Assembly: GCA_050248795.1 (NCBI GenBank)
Contig: JBFWRS010000016.1
Coordinates: 1 to 64,000, forward strand
From: CAZTDU01 sp050248795
GTDB taxonomy: Bacteria > Pseudomonadota > Gammaproteobacteria > Burkholderiales > SG8-39
Direction of reading: 5' to 3'
DNA length: 64,000 nt
Shown: positions 1-8,372 of the stretch, one piece after another
Layout: each line of letters opens with the position of its first letter
How positions within the stretch are numbered: position 1 is the stretch's first letter
Program-made: the position numbers and the translations under genes
The notes under the pieces: generated by a model
What the model was told of the DNA's origin: nothing
The model's database searches: none
What the model saw: only the letters and a program-made list of their open reading frames with translations

Positions 1-186
1 GGCGAGGCGAGCTTCGATGCCTGCCAGCAGGCGGTGATGACGCATGGCGGCTTCGGCTACGCGAAGGAGTACCACGTCGAGCGGTATCTGCGCGAATCCT
101 TCGTCGGGCGCATCGCCCCGGTGAGCCCGCAACTGGTGCTGTGCTTCATCGCCGAGCGCGTGCTCGGCCTGCCGAAGTCCTACTAG
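1..186 (+). CDS. acyl-CoA dehydrogenase, C-terminal fragment
   Basis: Only the last 61 codons of this gene lie in the window. The reading frame is open from base 1 to the TAG at 184-186. The residues include HGGFGYAKEYHVERYLRE, which matches the C-terminal helix of acyl-CoA dehydrogenases, where a Gly-Gly-x-Gly-Tyr loop precedes a conserved Arg-Tyr-x-Arg-(D/E) segment contacting FAD. The family is soluble, homotetrameric and FAD-dependent, and makes a 2,3-enoyl-CoA. The next gene starts inside the stop codon, so the two are probably cotranscribed with the following MaoC-like gene. The substrate is unknown because the catalytic region lies outside the window. Confidence 0.85.
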   Translation, partial: GEASFDACQQAVMTHGGFGYAKEYHVERYLRESFVGRIAPVSPQLVLCFIAERVLGLPKSY

Positions 187-902
187 TGGCATCGATAAGC
201 ATCGCGGCGCGCTACTGCGGCCCGCCGGGCATGGGCAACGGCGGCTACGTCGCCGGCCTGCTTGCCGCCGGCCTCGGCGATTGCGCGACGGTGAAGCTGC
301 GCGCGCCCACGCCGCTGGACAGGCCGCTGCAACTGGCGCGAGGCGAGGGCGCGGCGACCTTGCGCGACGGCGACACGCTCGTCGCCGAGGCGAGCGTCGC
401 GGAACTGGAGATCGACGTGCCCGCGCCGCCGCCGCATGCGGTCGCCGAGCGCGCGCTGCAGGAATTCCGCGGTTACGACCGGCACCCGTTCCCGCACTGC
501 TTCGTCTGCGGACCGGGGCGTGCGCGAGGCGACGGGCTGCGCGTGTTCGCGCTGCCGGTGCCGCAGACCGCCGCGCGGCTCGCGGCATCATGGACCCCCG
601 AGGCCGGGTTCGCCGACGAAGCCGGCCTGGTGCGCAGCGAGTTCCTGTGGGGCGCGCTCGACTGCCCGGGCGGCATGTCGATCGGGGGCGTGGACGCGCG
701 CCGCGTGGTCACTGCCGAGATCACCGCGCGGATCGAGCGGCGCGTTCGCATCGGCGAACCCTGCGTGGTGATCGCATGGCCGATCTCGCGCGCCGGACGC
801 AAGCACTACGCGGGAAGCGCCATTTTCAGCGCGCAAGGCGAGCGCTGCGCGGTCGCGCGCGCGCTCTGGATCGAATTGCCGGACAAGGACCAGCCATCAT
901 GA
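186..902 (+). CDS. thioesterase-like hotdog-fold protein
   Basis: A 238-residue protein. I chose the GTG at 186, which overlaps the previous TAG; the frame remains open upstream with an ATG at 141 inside the dehydrogenase. The early segment CGPPGMGNGGYVAGLLA and the central segment HPFPHCFVCGPGR followed by GDGLRVF resemble PaaI/acyl-CoA thioesterase-like double-hotdog proteins. A thioesterase role on acyl-CoA is therefore plausible but not proven, since no catalytic residue can be assigned with certainty. The gene sits between an acyl-CoA dehydrogenase and a MaoC-like hydratase and overlaps the latter by ATGA, which supports a role in acyl-CoA metabolism. Confidence 0.6.
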   Translation: MASISIAARYCGPPGMGNGGYVAGLLAAGLGDCATVKLRAPTPLDRPLQLARGEGAATLRDGDTLVAEASVAELEIDVPAPPPHAVAERALQEFRGYDRHPFPHCFVCGPGRARGDGLRVFALPVPQTAARLAASWTPEAGFADEAGLVRSEFLWGALDCPGGMSIGGVDARRVVTAEITARIERRVRIGEPCVVIAWPISRAGRKHYAGSAIFSAQGERCAVARALWIELPDKDQPS

Positions 903-1354
903 GCAAGGACATGCACGTCATCGGCCGCGGCTACTGCTACGAGGATCTTGCCGTGGGTTTCGCCTTCCGCACGCACCGGCGCACCATCGCCGAGGCGGAC
1001 GTGTCGAACTTCGTCAACCTCACCTGGCTGACCGAGGAACTGTTCGTGGTCGCGGACGACGAGGGCCGCGCGATCAAGGGCCGCGCAGTGCCGGGCGCGA
1101 TGGTCTACGCCTTCGCCGAAGGGCTGCTGCTGCCGATGATGCAGGACACGGGCCTCGCGTTCCTCAACGCCACGCTGGACGTCAAGGGCCCGACGCTGGT
1201 CGGCGACACCATCCACGTGCAGTGCGAGGTGACCGAGGCGCGGCTTACTTCGAAGGGCGACCGCGGTCTGGTGCGCACCGCGAACAAGGTGGTGAACCAG
1301 CGCGGCGACACCGTGCTGGCCTACAACCCGCTGCGGATGCTGAAGCGCAGGTAG
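899..1354 (+). CDS. MaoC-like (R)-hydratase family protein
   Basis: A 151-residue protein starting at the ATG that overlaps the previous TGA. The N-terminal part (GYCYEDLAVGFAFRTHRRTI, then NFVNLTW) is typical of single-hotdog MaoC dehydratases, which hydrate trans-2-enoyl-CoA to the (R)-3-hydroxy form. The usual Asp-x-x-x-x-His pair is not obvious: the region reads VSNFVNLTWLTEELF, so catalytic competence is uncertain. It is the third gene of a short acyl-CoA cluster after the dehydrogenase and the thioesterase-like gene. It ends 23 bp before the convergent threonine ammonia-lyase. Confidence 0.65.
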   Translation: MSKDMHVIGRGYCYEDLAVGFAFRTHRRTIAEADVSNFVNLTWLTEELFVVADDEGRAIKGRAVPGAMVYAFAEGLLLPMMQDTGLAFLNATLDVKGPTLVGDTIHVQCEVTEARLTSKGDRGLVRTANKVVNQRGDTVLAYNPLRMLKRR

Positions 1355-1377
1355 GGCGGGGCAGGCGGCCGGGCCGC

Positions 1378-2586
1378 TCAGTCCGGCAGCGTGATGCGCA
1401 CGCCCTGCGCGCGCAGGGCTTCCACCAGCGCGGTCGAATGCTCGCGGTCGCGGGTCTCGACCAGGAACTCGACTTCCGGCGTCTTCGCCGACACGGTGCC
1501 GAACACGCGCTGGTGCTGCACCTCGACGATGTTGCCGCCGGCGGCGCCGATCATCGTCGCGACTTTCGCCAGGCTGCCCGAGACGTCCGGCATCAGCACG
1601 CGCAGCCTGAGCAGGCGCCCGTCGCGCACCAGTCCGCGCATCAGCACGCCCGATAGCAGGCGCGAGTCGATGTTGCCGCCGCACAGCGGGATGCCGACGC
1701 GCTGGCTGGCGAACCGGCCCGGCGCCGCGAGCAGCGGCGCCAGCCCCGCGGCGCCGGCACCCTCGGCAACCGTCTTCTCGATCTCGATCAGCTCGACGAT
1801 GGCGCGTTCGATCGCGCCTTCCTCGACGACGATGACCTCATCCACCCGCTGGCGGCAGATCTCCAGCGTCAGTTCGCCGACATCGCGCACCGCGAGGCCC
1901 TCGGCGATGGTGTCGCCGCCGACGTCGACCGGCAGGCCCTTCAGCCGCTGGTACATGGCGCAATAGCTGCGCGACTCGACGCCGATCACCGCGAGCGCCG
2001 GGTTCAGCGCCTTGGCGGCGGTGGCGATGCCGGCGATCAGGCCGCCGCCGCCGATCGGCACCAGCAGGCAGTCGAGCTCGGGCTGGTCTTCCAGCATCTC
2101 CAGCCCCACCGTGCCCTGGCCGGCGATCACCAGCGGATCATCGTAGGGGTGGATGAAGGTGAGTCCCTGGCGTGCGCCATGCTCGCGCGCGAGCGCGGCG
2201 GCTTCGGCGAGGCTGTCGCCCGCCAGCAGCACCTCGGCGCCATGCACCTGGGTGCTGCGCACCTTGTTGTTCGGCGTGCCCTTGGGCATGAAGATCACCG
2301 CGCGAATGCCCAGGCGCGCGGCATGGTAGGCGACGCCCTGCGCATGGTTCCCGGCGCTCATCGCGATGACGCCGCGGCGGCGCTGCCCCTCGGCGAGGCC
2401 GAGCAGCCGGTTGAGCGCGCCGCGCTCCTTGAACGACGAGGTGAACTGCAGGTTCTCGAATTTGAGGAAAACCTGCGCGCCGGTGAGCTTCGAGAGCGTG
2501 CGGCTGTGCAGGAATGGCGTGCGTTCCACCGCGCCCTGGATGCGCGACGCAGCCGCGCGGATGTCGTCCAGCGTGATCATGGCCAC
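1378..2586 (-). CDS. ilvA: threonine ammonia-lyase (threonine dehydratase)
   Basis: A 402-residue cytosolic PLP enzyme deaminating L-threonine to 2-oxobutanoate, the first step toward isoleucine or of threonine catabolism. The Schiff-base lysine is K53 in FTSSFKERGA. A phosphate-binding glycine loop (PIGGGGLIAG) lies near residue 180. The C-terminal ~75 residues form one ACT-type domain (LRLRVLMPDVSGSLAKVA). The ~400-residue length with a single ACT domain fits the short TdcB/IlvA1-type rather than the ~510-residue two-ACT biosynthetic IlvA. The gene is monocistronic and convergent with the MaoC-like gene. The choice between ilvA and tdcB naming is uncertain. Confidence 0.9.
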   Translation of the reverse strand: MAMITLDDIRAAASRIQGAVERTPFLHSRTLSKLTGAQVFLKFENLQFTSSFKERGALNRLLGLAEGQRRRGVIAMSAGNHAQGVAYHAARLGIRAVIFMPKGTPNNKVRSTQVHGAEVLLAGDSLAEAAALAREHGARQGLTFIHPYDDPLVIAGQGTVGLEMLEDQPELDCLLVPIGGGGLIAGIATAAKALNPALAVIGVESRSYCAMYQRLKGLPVDVGGDTIAEGLAVRDVGELTLEICRQRVDEVIVVEEGAIERAIVELIEIEKTVAEGAGAAGLAPLLAAPGRFASQRVGIPLCGGNIDSRLLSGVLMRGLVRDGRLLRLRVLMPDVSGSLAKVATMIGAAGGNIVEVQHQRVFGTVSAKTPEVEFLVETRDREHSTALVEALRAQGVRITLPD

Positions 2587-2628
2587 GGGGCATGGTACTC
2601 GATGCGCCCCCGCAGTCCCCCAGGGGGC

Positions 2629-3084
2629 TCAGCGCGGCCGGTTCGTCGCCTTCAGTTCCCCGGCCAGCTTGTCCGCAGCCTGCTGCGCTTCGAGCGCGCG
2701 CTTCAGGCCCTCGAGCGCTTCGGCCGGGATTCCCGCGGGCAGCGCCGCGCCGGTGGCGGGCTTGGGCTGCGCGGTGTCGCGCGCGGTCTGGACTGCGGCC
2801 TGCGCTTCCGTGCGCCTCGCCGCGGGGTCGCCCCTGCCCCAGGATTCGGCCCTTGCACGCATCGCCTGCAGCTTCGTGCGTTCCTCAGGCGACAGCCAGG
2901 TGTCGTCCACCAGGTGGCCATTCACCAGCACCTGCGTGCGCGGGCCGCGCGGCTCGGTTTCGCTGTACCACGGCGGCGCGACGTTCGACATGCGCTTGGC
3001 GCCGGAGGCATCGCGCCAGGTGTAGATGTCCGCAAACGCCGGTGCGGCGAGGAGGAACGCGGCAAGCAGGACCATGCTTCGCAT
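2629..3084 (-). CDS. DUF4124 domain-containing secreted protein
   Basis: A 151-residue protein with a clear signal peptide (MRSMVLLAAFLLAAPAFA), followed directly by the DUF4124 hallmark DIYTWRDASGAKRMSN near residues 19-35. The domain occurs at the N-terminus of many small beta- and gammaproteobacterial envelope proteins of unknown function. The rest is charged and Ala-rich (residues ~70-150), probably a helical or coiled region, with no further recognisable domain. It is likely periplasmic. It lies 28 bp downstream of the tRNA-Val gene on the same strand. No function should be assigned. Confidence 0.75.
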   Translation of the reverse strand: MRSMVLLAAFLLAAPAFADIYTWRDASGAKRMSNVAPPWYSETEPRGPRTQVLVNGHLVDDTWLSPEERTKLQAMRARAESWGRGDPAARRTEAQAAVQTARDTAQPKPATGAALPAGIPAEALEGLKRALEAQQAADKLAGELKATNRPR

Positions 3085-3112
3085 CTGGGAATTCCCTCCG
3101 GGCTCCAGGAAC

Positions 3113-3187
3113 TGGTGGGACGTACTGGGATCGAACCAGTGGCCCCTCGCGTGTGAGGCGAGTGCTCTACCGCTGAGCTAACGTCCC
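3113..3187 (-). tRNA. tRNA-Val (anticodon CAC)
   Basis: On the minus strand the sequence folds as a complete cloverleaf. The acceptor GGGACGT pairs with ACGTCCC, and discriminator A plus an encoded CCA lie at 3113-3115. The anticodon stem CTCGC/GCGAG closes the loop CTCACAC with anticodon CAC (valine GUG codons). The T-arm carries GGTTCGATCC. Length is 75 nt including CCA. A plausible promoter lies just upstream on the same strand. Confidence 0.95.
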
Positions 3188-3212
3188 GCGTCTGCAAATG
3201 CGCGAAGGGCGG

Positions 3213-3241
3213 ATTTTACGCGTTTGCGGGCCGCTTGTCCG
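3213..3241 (-). promoter_or_regulatory. putative sigma-70 promoter of tRNA-Val
   Basis: Read on the minus strand, CGGACA (3241-3236) and TAAAAT (3218-3213) are separated by 17 bp, matching the -35 hexamer at 4/6 and the -10 at 5/6. The predicted start, around 3206, is about 20 bp before the tRNA 5' end at 3187. This is by eye only. Confidence 0.4.
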
Positions 3242-3267
3242 CCGCACCGACCTGATACATTCGCCGC

Positions 3268-4338
3268 ATGATCTTCCGCCAGTTGTTCGACCCGCAATCA
3301 TCCACCTACACCTACCTGCTCGCCGACCCAGGTACGCGCGAAGCCGTGCTGATAGACCCGGTGTTCGAGCAGGTGCAGCGCGACGGCGCGCTCGTCGACG
3401 AACTCGGCCTCAAGCTGGTCGCCACGCTGGAGACGCATGTGCACGCCGACCACGTCACCGGCGCGTGGCTGCTGCGCGAGCGTTTCGGCAGCGCGATCGT
3501 GCTGTCGGCGGCGAGCGGCGCGCAGGGCGCGGATCGCTACCTGAAGGAGGGCGAGCGAGTCGCCTTCGGTGCCCGCGCGCTCGAAGCGCGCGCGACGCCC
3601 GGGCACACCAACGGCTGCACCACCTATGTGCTGGACGACCTTTCGATGGCGTTCACCGGCGACGCGCTGCTGATCCGCGGCTGCGGCCGCACCGATTTCC
3701 AGCAGGGCAGCGCCGCGGCGCTGTTCCGCTCGGTGCGCGAGAAGCTCTTTTCGCTTCCGGAGGCCTGCGTGGTCTATCCGGCGCACGATTACCGCGGCGC
3801 CACCGCGAGCAGCATCGGCGAGGAAAAGCGCTACAACCCGCGCCTTGCGGAACACGTGGGCGAGGGCGACTTCATCGGCTACATGTCGCACCTCGGCCTC
3901 GCGCACCCGAAGCAGATCGACGTCGCGGTGCCGGCCAACCTGCAGTGCGGCAGGCCGGATGCGTCCGCGCCGCGCCCGGCGGCGCCCGACTGGGCGCCGC
4001 TGACGCTCACCTTTGCCGGCATCTGGGAGTTGCAACCCGACTGGCTGGAGGAACACCTGGGCGAGGTGCAGGTCGTCGACGTGCGCGAAGCCGACGAATT
4101 CCGCGGCGTCATGGGACGCATCCGCGGCGCGAAACTGGTGCCGCTGGGCGAACTCACCGCGCAGGCGGCGGCGCTGCCGCGCGACAAACCGGTCGTCACG
4201 GTGTGCCGTTCCGGCGCGCGCTCGGCACAGGCAACGGTGATCCTGCGCAAGGCGGGGCTTGAGCGCGTCGCCAATCTTGCCGGCGGCATGCTGCGCTGGC
4301 GCGCGCAGCAGCTGCCGGTAGAAGGCGCGGTCGACTGA
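3268..4338 (+). CDS. persulfide dioxygenase-rhodanese fusion protein
   Basis: A 356-residue two-domain enzyme. Residues ~1-225 form a metallo-beta-lactamase fold of the ETHE1/PDO type: HVHADH (H57, H59, D61, H62), H113, D132 and H173 are the expected metal ligands, and RGCGRTDFQQG is an ETHE1 signature. Residues ~245-356 form a rhodanese domain with catalytic C313 in CRSGARS. Persulfide dioxygenases oxidise glutathione persulfide to sulfite with one mononuclear iron. The fused rhodanese would exchange sulfur between thiosulfate and glutathione persulfide, so the protein should act in sulfide detoxification in the cytosol. The stop codon overlaps the gltX start (TGATG), suggesting translational coupling. 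Confidence 0.88.
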   Translation: MIFRQLFDPQSSTYTYLLADPGTREAVLIDPVFEQVQRDGALVDELGLKLVATLETHVHADHVTGAWLLRERFGSAIVLSAASGAQGADRYLKEGERVAFGARALEARATPGHTNGCTTYVLDDLSMAFTGDALLIRGCGRTDFQQGSAAALFRSVREKLFSLPEACVVYPAHDYRGATASSIGEEKRYNPRLAEHVGEGDFIGYMSHLGLAHPKQIDVAVPANLQCGRPDASAPRPAAPDWAPLTLTFAGIWELQPDWLEEHLGEVQVVDVREADEFRGVMGRIRGAKLVPLGELTAQAAALPRDKPVVTVCRSGARSAQATVILRKAGLERVANLAGGMLRWRAQQLPVEGAVD

Positions 4339-5744
4339 TGTCCGTACGCACACGATTCGCGCCCAGTCCCACCGGTTACCTGCACGTCGGCGGTGCGCGC
4401 ACCGCGCTGTTTTCCTGGGCGTATGCGCGGAAGTTCGGCGGCAAGTTCATCCTGCGAGTCGAGGACACCGACCTGGAGCGCTCGACGCAGGCGTCGGTGG
4501 ACGCGATCCTCGACAGCATGAAATGGCTGGGACTGGACTGGGACGAAGGCCCGTTCTTCCAGATGCAGCGCCTGGCGCGCTACCGCGAGGTGGCCGAGCG
4601 CCTGATCGCGCAGGGCCATGCCTATCACTGCTGGGCGACGCGCGAAGAACTGGACGCGCTGCGCGAATCGCAGCGCGCCCAAGGGCTGAAGCCGCGATAC
4701 GACGGCCGCTGGCGCCCCGAGCGCGCGAAGGCCGCGGGCCTGGTACCGCCGAAGGACCGCGCGCCCATCGTGCGCTTTCGCACGCCTGAGGAGGGCGAGT
4801 CCGCATGGGACGACCTGGTCAAGGGCCCGATCTCGTTCCCGAATGCCGAGCTGGATGACCTGGTGCTGCTGCGCGCCGACGGCGTGCCGACCTACAACTT
4901 CGGCGTCGTCGTCGACGACCTGGACATGAACATCACGCACGTGATCCGCGGCGACGACCACGTCAACAACACGCCGCGGCAATTGCATATCTTCAAGGCC
5001 TTGATGGAAACCGAGGGGGCGGAGCTGCCGAAGTTCGGCCACGTGCCGATGATCCTGGGCGCTGACGGCGAGCGGCTGTCCAAGCGCCACGGCGCGGTCA
5101 GCGTGACGCAGTACCGCGACGACGGCTACCTGCCCGAGGCGTTGAATAACTACCTGGCGCGGCTAGGCTGGTCGCATGGCGACGAGGAAATCTTCTCGCT
5201 GCGGCAGTTCGTAGAGTGGTTCGACCTCGGCCATGTCAGCCGCGCCGCCGCGCAGTTCAACCCCGAGAAGCTTACCTGGCTGAACCAGCAGTACATCAAG
5301 GCCGCGGACGACGAGCGCCTCGCCGAGCTGGCAGCGCCGGAACTCGCGCGCATGGGCGTGGAGGTTGCCGACGGCCCACCGCTCGCGGCCGCGGTGGCGT
5401 TGCTGAAGGACCGCGCGACGACGATCCTGCACCTGGCCGAGGCGGCGACGCTGTTTTACGGCGAGCACGAGCCCGATTCGGCGCTGCTCGAGCAGCACCT
5501 TACGGACAAGGCCAGGCAGGCGCTGGCGCTGCTGGCGCAGAAACTGGCGGCGGGACAATGGGAAAAGACCGCGATCGCCACCGCGATCAAGGCGACGCTG
5601 GCCGAAAGCGGCCTGAAAATGCCGCAGCTCGCCATGCCGCTGCGCATCGTCGTCACTGGCCGGGCGCAGACGCCGTCGATAGACGCGGTACTGGAGCTGC
5701 TGGGCCGGGATAAAGTCTTGTCCCGGCTCGCAAATCGGCTATAA
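4338..5744 (+). CDS. gltX: glutamyl-tRNA synthetase
   Basis: A 468-residue class I aminoacyl-tRNA synthetase charging tRNA-Glu. The HIGH-type motif is PSPTGYLHVGGART (residues ~9-22) and the KMSKS-type motif is ERLSKRHG (residues ~238-245). The length matches bacterial GltX. The ATG overlaps the stop of the upstream fusion gene. The stop TAA at 5742-5744 lies inside the -10 hexamer of the tRNA promoter downstream. One of its substrates, tRNA-Glu, is encoded about 120 bp downstream, an order recurrent in Betaproteobacteria. Confidence 0.97.
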   Translation: MSVRTRFAPSPTGYLHVGGARTALFSWAYARKFGGKFILRVEDTDLERSTQASVDAILDSMKWLGLDWDEGPFFQMQRLARYREVAERLIAQGHAYHCWATREELDALRESQRAQGLKPRYDGRWRPERAKAAGLVPPKDRAPIVRFRTPEEGESAWDDLVKGPISFPNAELDDLVLLRADGVPTYNFGVVVDDLDMNITHVIRGDDHVNNTPRQLHIFKALMETEGAELPKFGHVPMILGADGERLSKRHGAVSVTQYRDDGYLPEALNNYLARLGWSHGDEEIFSLRQFVEWFDLGHVSRAAAQFNPEKLTWLNQQYIKAADDERLAELAAPELARMGVEVADGPPLAAAVALLKDRATTILHLAEAATLFYGEHEPDSALLEQHLTDKARQALALLAQKLAAGQWEKTAIATAIKATLAESGLKMPQLAMPLRIVVTGRAQTPSIDAVLELLGRDKVLSRLANRL

Positions 5745-5745
5745 T
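5718..5745 (+). promoter_or_regulatory. sigma-70 promoter of the tRNA-Ala/tRNA-Glu unit
   Basis: TTGTCC (5718-5723) and a perfect TATAAT (5740-5745) are separated by 16 bp. The -10 box overlaps the gltX stop codon, so the promoter is embedded in the 3' end of gltX. A start near 5752 would leave a leader of about 8 nt before tRNA-Ala. Confidence 0.7.
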
Positions 5746-5759
5746 TCGCGCCCTCGTGT

Positions 5760-5835
<76 letters not shown>

Positions 5836-5867
5836 CAAAGCAGTCTGCAGTACGCAACACGGCCCAA

Positions 5868-5943
5868 GTCCCTATCGTCTAGAGGCCTAGGACATCACCC
5901 TTTCACGGTGAGTACCGGGGTTCGAATCCCCGTGGGGACGCCA
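5868..5943 (+). tRNA. tRNA-Glu (anticodon TTC)
   Basis: A complete 76-nt cloverleaf. The acceptor GTCCCTA pairs with TGGGGAC (one G-U), followed by GCCA. The anticodon stem TCACC/GGTGA closes the loop CTTTCAC with anticodon TTC. The T-arm is GGGGTTCGAATCCCC. It is 32 bp downstream of tRNA-Ala and 37 bp upstream of the ABC-F gene. Confidence 0.96.
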
Positions 5944-5980
5944 CTCTATCCAACTGCGGCTGCTGCCGCAGGTAGCGCAA

Positions 5981-7591
5981 GTGATCGTCACCTCCGGCAT
6001 TTCCATCCAGTTCGGCGCCAGGCCGCTGTTCGAGAACGTTTCCGTGAAGTTCGGCGGCGGCAACCGCTATGGCCTGATCGGCGCGAATGGCTGCGGCAAG
6101 TCCACGTTCATGAAGATCCTCGGCGGCGAGCTCGAGCCCAGTGCGGGCACGGTGGCGATCGATTCGCATGAGCGCGTCGGCAAGCTGCGCCAGGACCAGT
6201 TCGCCTTCGAGGACGAGCGCGTGCTGGACGTGGTGATGATGGGCCACGAGGCGATGTGGAACGCGATGCGCGAGCGCGACGCCATCTACGCCAACCCGGC
6301 TTCCGGCGAGGACGACTTCCTGCGCGCCGCCGAGCTGGAGGAGAAGTACGCGGAGTACGGCGGCTACACCGCGGAAGCGCGCGCGGGCGAGCTGCTGCTG
6401 GGCCTGGGCGTGGCGATCGAGCAGCACGCCGGGCCGATGAGCGCGGTGGCGCCGGGCTGGAAGCTGCGCGTGCTGCTGGCGCAGGCGCTCTTCGGCGACC
6501 CGGACATCCTGCTGCTGGATGAGCCGACGAACAACCTGGACATCAACAGCATCCGCTGGCTGGAAGACGTGCTGAACGCGCGCCAGAGCACGATGGTGAT
6601 CATTTCCCACGACCGGCACTTCCTGTCCAGCGTCTGCACGCACATGGCGGACGTGGACTACGGCGGCATCCGCGTCTATCCGGGCAGCTACGACGACTAC
6701 ATGGAAGCGTCGACGCTGGCCAAGCAGCAGCAGATGAACGCCAACGCGCGCGCCAAGGACCGCATCGCGGACCTGGAAGACTTCGTGCGCCGCTTCCGCG
6801 CGCACAAGGCGAAGGCGCGCCAGGCCACGTCGCGCATGAAGCAGATCGAGAAGCTCAAGGTCGAGGACGTGAAGCCTTCGAGCCGGCAGTACCCGTTCAT
6901 CCGCTTCCTCGTCGACGACAAGGAAAAGCTGCACCGCCTGGCGGTGGAAGTGAAGGGGCTGACGAAGGGATACGAGGCGGGCAGGCCGGTGATCAAGGGC
7001 GCCGCATTTTCGATCGAGGCCGGCGAGCGCGTCGCCATCATCGGCCCCAATGGCGTGGGCAAGAGCACGCTGCTGCGCGCGCTGCTCGACGACCCGGCGG
7101 CGAAGTGGGCCGAGAAGGCGCGCGTGGGCTACTGGCCGCAGGACCTCGCCGCCGACTTCACCACCGACGAGCCGCTGCTCGACTGGATGGGCCGCTGGCG
7201 GCGCAAGGACCGCGGCGACGACGACCAGATCGTGCGTGCGACGCTCGGGCAGTTGCTGTTCACCGGCGACGACACGAAGAAATCGGTCAAGGTGATCTCC
7301 GGCGGCGAGGGCCAGCGCATGATGATCGGCAAGCTGGTACTGACGATGCCGAACGTGATGCTGCTGGACGAGCCCACCAACCACCTCGACATGGAGTCGA
7401 TCGAGTCGCTGAACGGCGCGCTGGACAAGTACACCGGCACCCTGGTCTTCGTCTCGCACGACCGCGAGTTCGTGTCCTCGCTCGCCACGCGCGTGATTGA
7501 ACTCAAGCCGGGTGGCGAAGGCAAGCCCGCGATCCTCGTCGACTACCCCGGCAACTACGAGGACTACCTGGCGAGCCAGGCAGCGGCATGA
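5981..7591 (+). CDS. ybiT: ABC-F family ATPase YbiT
   Basis: A 536-residue soluble protein with two ABC ATPase domains and no membrane segment. NBD1 has Walker A GANGCGKST (~residue 36) and Walker B ILLLDEPTNNLD. The linker (~residues 240-310) is Arg/Lys-rich and helical. NBD2 has GPNGVGKST, signature ISGGEGQRM and LLDEPTNHLD. The first signature reads VAPGWKLRVLLAQAL; this is the normal YbiT form and not a defect. ABC-F proteins bind the ribosomal E site and modulate translation. The GTG at 5981 is used; no strong ribosome binding site is visible. It ends 7 bp before the convergent enoyl-CoA hydratase. Confidence 0.92.
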   Translation: MIVTSGISIQFGARPLFENVSVKFGGGNRYGLIGANGCGKSTFMKILGGELEPSAGTVAIDSHERVGKLRQDQFAFEDERVLDVVMMGHEAMWNAMRERDAIYANPASGEDDFLRAAELEEKYAEYGGYTAEARAGELLLGLGVAIEQHAGPMSAVAPGWKLRVLLAQALFGDPDILLLDEPTNNLDINSIRWLEDVLNARQSTMVIISHDRHFLSSVCTHMADVDYGGIRVYPGSYDDYMEASTLAKQQQMNANARAKDRIADLEDFVRRFRAHKAKARQATSRMKQIEKLKVEDVKPSSRQYPFIRFLVDDKEKLHRLAVEVKGLTKGYEAGRPVIKGAAFSIEAGERVAIIGPNGVGKSTLLRALLDDPAAKWAEKARVGYWPQDLAADFTTDEPLLDWMGRWRRKDRGDDDQIVRATLGQLLFTGDDTKKSVKVISGGEGQRMMIGKLVLTMPNVMLLDEPTNHLDMESIESLNGALDKYTGTLVFVSHDREFVSSLATRVIELKPGGEGKPAILVDYPGNYEDYLASQAAA

Positions 7592-7598
7592 GCCGTGG

Positions 7599-8372
7599 CT
7601 AGCGCGGGCGTTTGGCCTGCGTGCGGAACGCGGCGATGATTTCCCGTGGCTCGCCGGATTCGTAGCTGCGCGCAAATTCGTCGATGCTGATGCGCACGGC
7701 TTCGTCCAGCGGCAGGTCCTCGTAGGCCTGCTGCAGGCGTTTCTGCGTGCGCGTCGCGCCGTCGTGGTTCTGCAGTATCGCCTCCACCACCGCATCCACT
7801 GCCTGGTCCAGTTCCGGCTGCGGCACCACGCGCTCGAGAAAACCCCAGCGCAGCGCTTCTTCCGCGTTGATCGTCTGCCCGGTCAGTACCAGCCAGCGCG
7901 CGCGGCCGGCACCGACCAGGCGCGGCAGCAGCGCAGCTTCGATCACCGACGGGATTCCCAGGCGCACTTCGGGCATGCCGAACATGGCGTTTCCCGAGGC
8001 GATGCGGAAGTCGCACGCCGCTGCGAGCTCCAGCCCCGCGCCGAGGCACCAGCCGTTTACCCGCGCGATTACCGGCACCGGGCAATCGCGCATCGCCGCG
8101 CAGGCTTCGTGCAGCGCGGTGATGAAGGCGCGTGCGCTGTCCGCATCCAGCGCGCCGAGTTCGTCCAGGTTGGCGCCGCCAGCAAAGGCCCGGTCACCAG
8201 CGCCGGTGAGTACCACCACGCGCAGCGTCGGTGCCGCGGCAACGCGGCGCATGGCGTCGACCAGTTCGCGCGCAGCGGCGCGGCTGAGGCAGTTCAGCTT
8301 CGCGGCATTGTCGATGGTGACGCGCGCGACGCCGCGCGCGTCGACCTCCGCGATGACAAACCGGGGGGTCAC
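7599..8372 (-). CDS. enoyl-CoA hydratase/isomerase family protein
   Basis: A 257-residue crotonase-fold protein. The oxyanion-hole segment is ALTGAGDRAFAGGANLDELG-like (VVLTGAGDRAFAGGANL, residues ~55-71). The acid region reads FGMPEVRLGIPSVIEAAL (~residues 125-142), which keeps the PE-x-x-LG motif. Family members hydrate 2-enoyl-CoA or carry out related reactions. The gene overlaps the upstream transaldolase by four bases (ATGA), so the two are probably translated from one mRNA although metabolically unrelated. The substrate is not identifiable from sequence. Confidence 0.85.
   Translation of the reverse strand: MTPRFVIAEVDARGVARVTIDNAAKLNCLSRAAARELVDAMRRVAAAPTLRVVVLTGAGDRAFAGGANLDELGALDADSARAFITALHEACAAMRDCPVPVIARVNGWCLGAGLELAAACDFRIASGNAMFGMPEVRLGIPSVIEAALLPRLVGAGRARWLVLTGQTINAEEALRWGFLERVVPQPELDQAVDAVVEAILQNHDGATRTQKRLQQAYEDLPLDEAVRISIDEFARSYESGEPREIIAAFRTQAKRPR

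Noticed and set aside
6436..6480. Apparent loss of the LSGGQ signature in NBD1 of the ABC-F protein
   Set aside because: The VAPGWKLR form is the normal state in YbiT proteins, so it is not a defect.
5903..7795. 630-codon frame antisense to ybiT
   Set aside because: It is compositionally biased (Arg, His, Val, Ala), overlaps tRNA-Glu and has no recognisable domain; ybiT is well supported on the plus strand.
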